Shown here: piece by piece, positions 59,327 through 64,000 of the stretch | Layout of the letters: the number at the start of each line of letters is the position of its first letter | Numbering within the stretch: position 1 is the first letter of the stretch | Assembly (NCBI GenBank): GCA_964450405.1 | Contig: CAYVCQ010000025.1 | Coordinates: forward strand, 1-64,000 | Direction of reading: 5' to 3' | Source of the DNA: WRGT01 sp964450405 | Lineage (GTDB): Bacteria > Spirochaetota > UBA4802 > UBA5550 | DNA: 64,000 bases | Position numbers and translations under genes: made by a program | Notes under the pieces: model-generated | Seen by the model: only the letters and a program-made list of their open reading frames with translations | The model's database searches: none | Told to the model about the DNA's origin: nothing

Positions 59327-60216
59327 AAAAACTTATTATACTGTTTCTATTACTTTTAATCATTCCGTTGTATTCAAAGGACTATCATAAAACTGAAGAT
59401 ATGATTAATAGTATCCTCACAGAAGAAAAAAATCCTGACAACAAAAAGGTTACTCCGGAGACAATAAAACCATCCGACGACAAAACTCCTGATAACGAAA
59501 AAGAGAAAGAAAATGGAAATGAAAAAGATAAAACAGGAGACGATGAAAGTAAAAACAAAAATAGCGCAATGTCCGGGAATGATGAAGTTCTATTAAAAAC
59601 CGGAATACAGCTTTATGAGAGCGGCCTGATAGATCACTCTTTAGCACGATTTACGGATTTGATAAAAACATATCCATCAAGTAAATTTATTAATAGTGCG
59701 AGAATGTTTGCCGGCAAAATTCAATTAAAAAAATACCAGTATGACGAAGCAATAAAACAGTTTGATGAAATAAAAGAACAATCCGGAGAATACCAGGCAG
59801 CGCTGTTTTACAAAGGTGAAGCATACAGATATAAAGGTGACCCGATCAATGCTATTGAGTATTATCAGAAATTATCATCATCCTATCCGGAACATGAACT
59901 AGCAGACAATGCAATACTCACATCCGGAAAACTCTATCTCAACAGCAATAAAGGTTACCAGGCGCTTGAATCTGCAATTAAAATAATACGTTACTATAAA
60001 GATAGCGAATCCATTGACGATGCGTATTATCTTATTGCTAAAATATACGAAAAAGATCCGCTGCTTAAAGATATGGAGATGTCACGTAAATTCTATAAAA
60101 TCTTTCTGCGCAAATCTGAACAGAATCAAAAACACTTTGCCGATTCACCACTAATCCCGGCTGTAAAAAAAGACCTTCAGCATCTTGAAGAGACATACTT
60201 CAAATTTGAAAAGTGA
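59323..60216 (+). CDS. Exported TPR protein (YbgF/BamD-like)
   Basis: A 297-residue exported protein. A signal peptide (1-18) is followed by a charged, disordered stretch (about 25-85) and then three to five TPR-like repeats (LYESGLIDHSLARFTDLIKTYPSSK, KIQLKKYQYDEAIKQFDEI, AIEYYQKLSSSYPEHELADNA), as in periplasmic CpoB/YbgF or BamD. Likely a scaffold in outer-membrane or flagellar assembly. It sits between the disordered membrane protein and the DtxR-type regulator. Confidence 0.82.
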   Translation: MKKLIILFLLLLIIPLYSKDYHKTEDMINSILTEEKNPDNKKVTPETIKPSDDKTPDNEKEKENGNEKDKTGDDESKNKNSAMSGNDEVLLKTGIQLYESGLIDHSLARFTDLIKTYPSSKFINSARMFAGKIQLKKYQYDEAIKQFDEIKEQSGEYQAALFYKGEAYRYKGDPINAIEYYQKLSSSYPEHELADNAILTSGKLYLNSNKGYQALESAIKIIRYYKDSESIDDAYYLIAKIYEKDPLLKDMEMSRKFYKIFLRKSEQNQKHFADSPLIPAVKKDLQHLEETYFKFEK

Positions 60217-60222
60217 ATTATA

Positions 60223-60684
60223 ATGATTGATATATATTCCATTGATATTGAAAAGCTTTATGCAAGCACCGATTTATCTCCGCACATGGAAGATTATATT
60301 GAAGCCATTGCCATACTGTCAGAGAACAACAGAGTTGTACGCGTTAAGGATATTGCAGCCCTGCTTAAGTTTAAAATGCCAAGTGTAACATCTGCACTTA
60401 ATAAGCTCAAAGAACTGGGTTTGATAGATTACGAAAAATACGGGTATATAGAACTCACAGAGAATGGCAGTATAATTTCCAGCAGAGTACTAAGCAGACA
60501 TCTATGCCTGAAGGAATTTTTCAGCAAAGTTTTAAACATTCCCGAAAGTACTTCAGAAGCAGAAGCCTGCAAAATTGAACATCACATAACCCCTGAAACA
60601 TGTAAAAGAATTCATAAACTGCTCATCTACATTAACTCAGATGAATCTAAAAAAAATGACTGGCTTAAATATTTAAATAAATAA
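60223..60684 (+). CDS. DtxR/MntR-family metal-dependent regulator
   Basis: A 153-residue regulator. The N-terminal winged helix (about 20-85) has SPHMEDYIEAIAILSE and VRVKDIAALLKFKMPSVTSALNKLKE. The dimerisation and metal region includes RHLCLKEFF and EACKIEHHIT (C116, E119, H120, H121), the family's ligand cluster. It responds to Mn2+ or Fe2+ and represses uptake genes. Its own targets are not visible; being last in the DUF115 run may mean shared transcription only. Confidence 0.9.
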   Translation: MIDIYSIDIEKLYASTDLSPHMEDYIEAIAILSENNRVVRVKDIAALLKFKMPSVTSALNKLKELGLIDYEKYGYIELTENGSIISSRVLSRHLCLKEFFSKVLNIPESTSEAEACKIEHHITPETCKRIHKLLIYINSDESKKNDWLKYLNK

Positions 60685-60787
60685 CCAGGCTACGAATATA
60701 TTGTTAGTACTCTTAGAAAAAATAGACTACTGCAAACGCTGCGTGGCTGGTATAAATTTCACCGAGGTTTTTTGCACACTCTCAATA

Positions 60788-60826
60788 AAAAAAAAGAGAC
60801 TGCATGAATAGCAGTCTCTTTTTTTT
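60788..60826. terminator. Bidirectional rho-independent terminator
   Basis: Bases 60788-60803, ending AGAGACTGC, pair perfectly with 60811-60826, beginning GCAGTCTCT, around ATGAATA. A-rich and T-rich flanks allow termination of both the plus-strand regulator gene and the minus-strand fusA. Confidence 0.92.
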
Positions 60827-60842
60827 AAAATTTATTTTTTTC

Positions 60843-62915
60843 CTACTTCTCAGTTTTCTTTTCTTCAATCTTCTTTAAAACTTTTTCCTGAACATCTTTA
60901 GGAGATGGAACATATTTATGAAATTCCATAGAATAGTTTGCTCTTCCGCTTGATATATTTCTCAACTGTGTAGCATATCCAAACATCTCCATCAAAGGAA
61001 CATAACCATTAAGTTTCTGAGCACCTTTTCTGTATCTTCTCATAGACTCAATCTTTCCTCGTCTACGGTTAATATCACCAATTACATCTCCGATATAATC
61101 ATCAGGTGTATTTACTTCCAGTTTCATCAATGGCTCAAGAAGTATTGGATTACACTTTAAGAACGCCTGTTTAAATGCAATGGCAGAACATGTTCTGAAA
61201 GCCATATCAGAAGAGTCAACATCATGATAAGATCCGTCAAGAAGAACAACCTTAACGTCTACTATCGGAAATCCTGCAAGAATACCTTTTGCCAGTACCG
61301 GCTCAATACCCTTCTGAACTGAAGGAATAAATTCTGCTGGAATCGCTCCACCCTTAATATGATCAATAAATTCGAAGCCTTTTCCTTCGTTAGGTTCAAC
61401 TCTCAGAACGACGTGAGCATATTGTCCCTTACCACCAGTCTGCTTTGCGTGCTTGTAATTGACTTCGCTTTCAACTGTGATAGCCTCTCTGAAGGCTACC
61501 GAAGGCTCGCCAATAACTGCCTCAACTCCAAATTCATGTTTAAGTCTGTCTACCATGATTTCCAGATGAAGTTCTCCCATACCGGAGATTATTGTCTCAT
61601 TTGTTTCATCATCATATCTAACATTGAAAGAAGGATCTTCCATTGTAAGTCTTCGAAGTCCTGCTCCAAGCTTTTCATCCTCTTTTTTTGTCGGAGGAGT
61701 AATTTTTAATTCAATAACGGATGGTGGAATAAAAATGTTTTCAAGATATAGAGGGTGAGCAGGATCACAAAGAGTATCCCCGGTTTTAGTGAATTTCATT
61801 CCGATTAGAGCAACAATATCTCCAGGACCGGCTACTTCAATATCTTCTCTATCATTAGCCTTTATTTTTAAAATACGTCCTATTCTTTCTTCTTTATCCT
61901 TTGTAGAATTATAAACCTGCATACCGGTTCTCATCTCTCCGGAATATATCCTTACAAAAGTCTGCTGACCCACATAAGTATCGTTTATCAATTTAAAGGC
62001 AAGTCCGCAGAAAGGATCTTTTTTATTCGGATGTCTTGTATGTGTTTTTTCAGGATTGTCCATGTCAAGACCAACAGTTGAGCCAACATCAATTGGAGAT
62101 GGGAGATAATCAACTATCGCATCCAGCAGAAGATGAACACATTTATTTTTGTATGATGAACCGCAGAAAACAGGCGTAATCATAACCTTTAAAGTAGCAT
62201 CTCTAGCAGCTTTTTTCAGCATTTCAGTCTCTACATCTTTACCATCAAGGAAGAGTTCCATAATCTCTTCATTATAATCTGCAATTTTTTCGACAAGATA
62301 TGCTCTTGCCTCTTCAACCTGTTCTTTAAGATCATCGGGAATTTCGATCTCTTTTTTTGTGAATTCATCGAAAACATAGGCTTTTCTTTCTATGACATCA
62401 ACTGATCCGATAAAAGTGTCCTCAATCCCTATTGGAACATGGAATGGAACCGGATTAGCATCAAGATACTTATCCATCTGAGCTATTGCTTCTTTAAAAT
62501 CAGCACCAATTCTATCCATCTTATTAACGAAAGCTATCCTTGGAACTTTATATCTGTCAGCCTGATTCCACACAGTTTCACTCTGCGGTTCTACACCAGA
62601 AACAGCACAGAAAAGAGCAACCATTCCGTCAATTACACGGAGTGATCGTTCAACCTCAACGGTGAAATCGACGTGACCCGGTGTATCTATGATATTTATT
62701 GCATAATCTTTCCACTGACATGAAATTGCAGCAGAGGCAATTGTAATACCTCTTTCCTGCTCCTGTTTCATAAAATCCATGGTTGCAGCACCATCATGGA
62801 CTTCTCCCATTTTTCTATTTACACCTGTAAAAAAAAGAAGTCTTTCTGTTGTAGTTGTTTTACCAGCATCAATATGTGCTGCGATACCAATGTTACGGAG
62901 TTTTTGTAATGGCAT
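60843..62915 (-). CDS. fusA: Elongation factor G
   Basis: A 690-residue translational GTPase of full length. G1 is AHIDAGKTTTTERLL near residue 13. Switch-type blocks RGITIASA, DTPGHVDFT and NKMDRIGADF follow. Domains II to V end in VPLMEMFGYATQLRNISSGRANYSM. It drives tRNA-mRNA translocation on the ribosome. It stands alone here, not within an rpsL-rpsG-tuf cluster, so this may be one of several EF-G copies; the spirochaetes often have two. Confidence 0.97.
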   Translation of the reverse strand: MPLQKLRNIGIAAHIDAGKTTTTERLLFFTGVNRKMGEVHDGAATMDFMKQEQERGITIASAAISCQWKDYAINIIDTPGHVDFTVEVERSLRVIDGMVALFCAVSGVEPQSETVWNQADRYKVPRIAFVNKMDRIGADFKEAIAQMDKYLDANPVPFHVPIGIEDTFIGSVDVIERKAYVFDEFTKKEIEIPDDLKEQVEEARAYLVEKIADYNEEIMELFLDGKDVETEMLKKAARDATLKVMITPVFCGSSYKNKCVHLLLDAIVDYLPSPIDVGSTVGLDMDNPEKTHTRHPNKKDPFCGLAFKLINDTYVGQQTFVRIYSGEMRTGMQVYNSTKDKEERIGRILKIKANDREDIEVAGPGDIVALIGMKFTKTGDTLCDPAHPLYLENIFIPPSVIELKITPPTKKEDEKLGAGLRRLTMEDPSFNVRYDDETNETIISGMGELHLEIMVDRLKHEFGVEAVIGEPSVAFREAITVESEVNYKHAKQTGGKGQYAHVVLRVEPNEGKGFEFIDHIKGGAIPAEFIPSVQKGIEPVLAKGILAGFPIVDVKVVLLDGSYHDVDSSDMAFRTCSAIAFKQAFLKCNPILLEPLMKLEVNTPDDYIGDVIGDINRRRGKIESMRRYRKGAQKLNGYVPLMEMFGYATQLRNISSGRANYSMEFHKYVPSPKDVQEKVLKKIEEKKTEK

Positions 62916-63089
62916 ATATACCTCACCTGTTTATAATGACATAGTTATTATAATTTATTTTATTTTTCACTACTAGTGGCTTTATAGAATAAATACTAAA
63001 AAGTTAAGCTGGACAATATAATAAATTTCTAAATATTAGTTTAGTCAGAGGGCATAATCAAATCCGCTGTACTTTATGTCAAATTATTT

Positions 63090-63575
63090 TTAATCTGCTG
63101 AAATTTTTAATAGATCAAGCTGAATTTCCGAATTATATGCAGCAGATGTACCTGGATGTTCTTCGACTATATACTTGAATATCGCCTCTGCTTTTGAATC
63201 AAAACCCATCTTTTTATAACAAATACCTATTTGAAAATATGCATCAATCCCTTCATCTGTGCTGCTGAATTCCTGGTATAAAATTCTATAAGCATCTATA
63301 GCCTTCTGATAATTAAAAAGTCTTATATGTATTTCCGCAATTTTTTTCAGTGCTTCATTACGGTGAATCCCGTCATAATATATCTCAATATATTCGTTAA
63401 ACTCACCCAAAGCTCTTTCAAATTTTTCAAGTTTATAAAACTCCAATCCATTTTGAAATTTCATGTCATCTGCAACTTTCTTTAGATTAACTAAACCGGT
63501 TTTTTCCTCTGCAAATGAATTTACAGCAAAAATTAGTATAAAAATAAATATAACTACATATTTAAATTGTTTCAT
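63090..63575 (-). CDS. Small exported TPR protein
   Basis: A 161-residue protein with a signal peptide (1-22, ending SFAEE) and three TPR units (NGLEFYKLEKFERALGEFNEY, RLFNYQKAIDAYRILYQEF, IDAYFQIGICYKKMGFDSKAEAIF). It resembles the CpoB/YbgF-type periplasmic scaffolds and the protein at 59323-60216. It lies upstream of fusA on the same strand but 174 bases away, so cotranscription is uncertain. Confidence 0.8.
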   Translation of the reverse strand: MKQFKYVVIFIFILIFAVNSFAEEKTGLVNLKKVADDMKFQNGLEFYKLEKFERALGEFNEYIEIYYDGIHRNEALKKIAEIHIRLFNYQKAIDAYRILYQEFSSTDEGIDAYFQIGICYKKMGFDSKAEAIFKYIVEEHPGTSAAYNSEIQLDLLKISAD

Positions 63576-64000
63576 ATGGCCCCTTAATATTATGTCTCAT
63601 TAATTATCGGCATAAATCTTTTTATTATTAAATATTCACGCCAAGCACCTGAAAAATACCGATCTATAAACTCTAATTCCGAAAATCTCAATAAATATTT
63701 ATTCTTATAAAGCGGTTGTTGCCTATTTGATACCTTAAAGTTTAGTCACAGGAGCTACCTTGAAACATTTTTTACTCTTTATTATTGCTCACTACACAAG
63801 CAATAACAAAGCCCGGTAAATTATAAAAAACAGGGTAGCCTTTTTATAAACAATAACCTGATTTACATATATTCATAGGATAAGTTGCTTGACAAATGTT
63901 TTTTTTCTAAAATTATAAACTAATTCTTAAAACAATTTGTTTTTTACTGTAATAATGATTACTATATAATTATCTGACAGGTAATAAATAACGAAATAAA
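63576..64000. other. Intergenic at the window end, with a possible plus-strand promoter
   Basis: About 425 AT-rich bases with no gene. TTGACA at 63889-63894 and ATTATA at 63912-63917 (17-base spacer) could be the promoter of a plus-strand gene beyond the window. AAAGCCCGG near 63809 is a short echo of the repeat-family motif of copies A and C, too weak to count as a copy. Confidence 0.4.

Noticed and set aside
1..64000. tRNA, rRNA, prophage or defence island
   Set aside because: No cloverleaf, rRNA segment, integrase, phage structural gene or recognised defence gene cluster was found on reading both strands; a covariance-model search could still find a small RNA I missed.

Overview
The window looks like an AT-rich bacterial chromosome segment from a diderm, probably motile bacterium. 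The best guess is Spirochaetota, possibly a Leptospira- or Brachyspira-like or uncultured lineage. This is inferred from the company of genes: an OmpL47-type surface protein, two MORN-repeat envelope proteins, a DUF115 (Maf/MptE-like, flagellin-glycosylation type) protein, three LolA-like carriers, a POTRA outer-membrane barrel, many lipoproteins with loose lipoboxes, and several HD-GYP/PilZ/STAS/GAF signalling proteins. No rRNA, tRNA, CRISPR array, prophage or complete insertion sequence was seen.

Layout. 0.3-3.5 kb: minus-strand small genes (secreted proteins, a flavodoxin-like Fe-S protein, a SEC-C protein, a MORN protein). 3.7-7.5 kb: a WYL regulator, a PilZ protein, a pentapeptide-repeat protein and a GAF/HD-GYP protein, separated by palindromic dispersed repeats. 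8-10.2 kb: a plus-strand run of MarC, ankyrin, HAD and lipoprotein genes. 10.4-14.2 kb: a TrmA-type methyltransferase converging on a PflX-like radical SAM gene, then lipoproteins. 14.5-20.4 kb: an HD-GYP gene overlapping a class I adenylate cyclase gene, then GTP-type PEP carboxykinase. 20.6-22.3 kb: duplicated STAS genes and an MBL hydrolase. 22.3-23.4 kb: a decayed, gene-poor stretch. 23.4-25.4 kb: a strongly expressed-looking OmpL47-like protein and a MORN lipoprotein, each with a terminator.

25.5-31.9 kb: minus-strand corA and a tightly packed thiD2-thiE / coiled-coil / radical SAM / thioesterase run, with rsmE, a LolA-like gene and a methyltransferase gene upstream. 32.7-34.8 kb: thiC and a WecG/TagA glycosyltransferase. 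35.2-38.8 kb: a zinc-ribbon protein, a GAF plus degenerate SpoIIE-type phosphatase, and pyrG. 39.4-43.9 kb: a PilZ gene with an unknown partner, a POTRA barrel with its LolA-like partner, and an SUMF1-like protein. 44.2-56.0 kb: mfd, a SurA-N-like lipoprotein, two lipoprotein/secreted genes sharing a homologous module, a TPR protein, a LolA/outer-membrane barrel/ComEC-like run and a GHKL-HDOD signalling protein. 56.0-60.7 kb: the DUF115 gene, three envelope genes and a DtxR/MntR-type regulator. 60.8-63.6 kb: fusA and a TPR protein.

The most notable non-gene signals are three internally deleted copies of a terminal-inverted-repeat element built from a DUF559 (Vsr-like) gene (near 7.8, 35.0 and 37.0 kb), and a separate family of about 50-60 bp intergenic repeats lying upstream of plus-strand genes (14.3, 32.15, 32.58 and, partially, 51.0 kb). 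Palindromic repeats are concentrated in the first 11 kb and none was noticed right of 38 kb.

Functionally the window mixes housekeeping (translation, DNA repair, CTP, thiamin, gluconeogenesis) with envelope biogenesis and nucleotide second-messenger signalling. No classical defence system was found.
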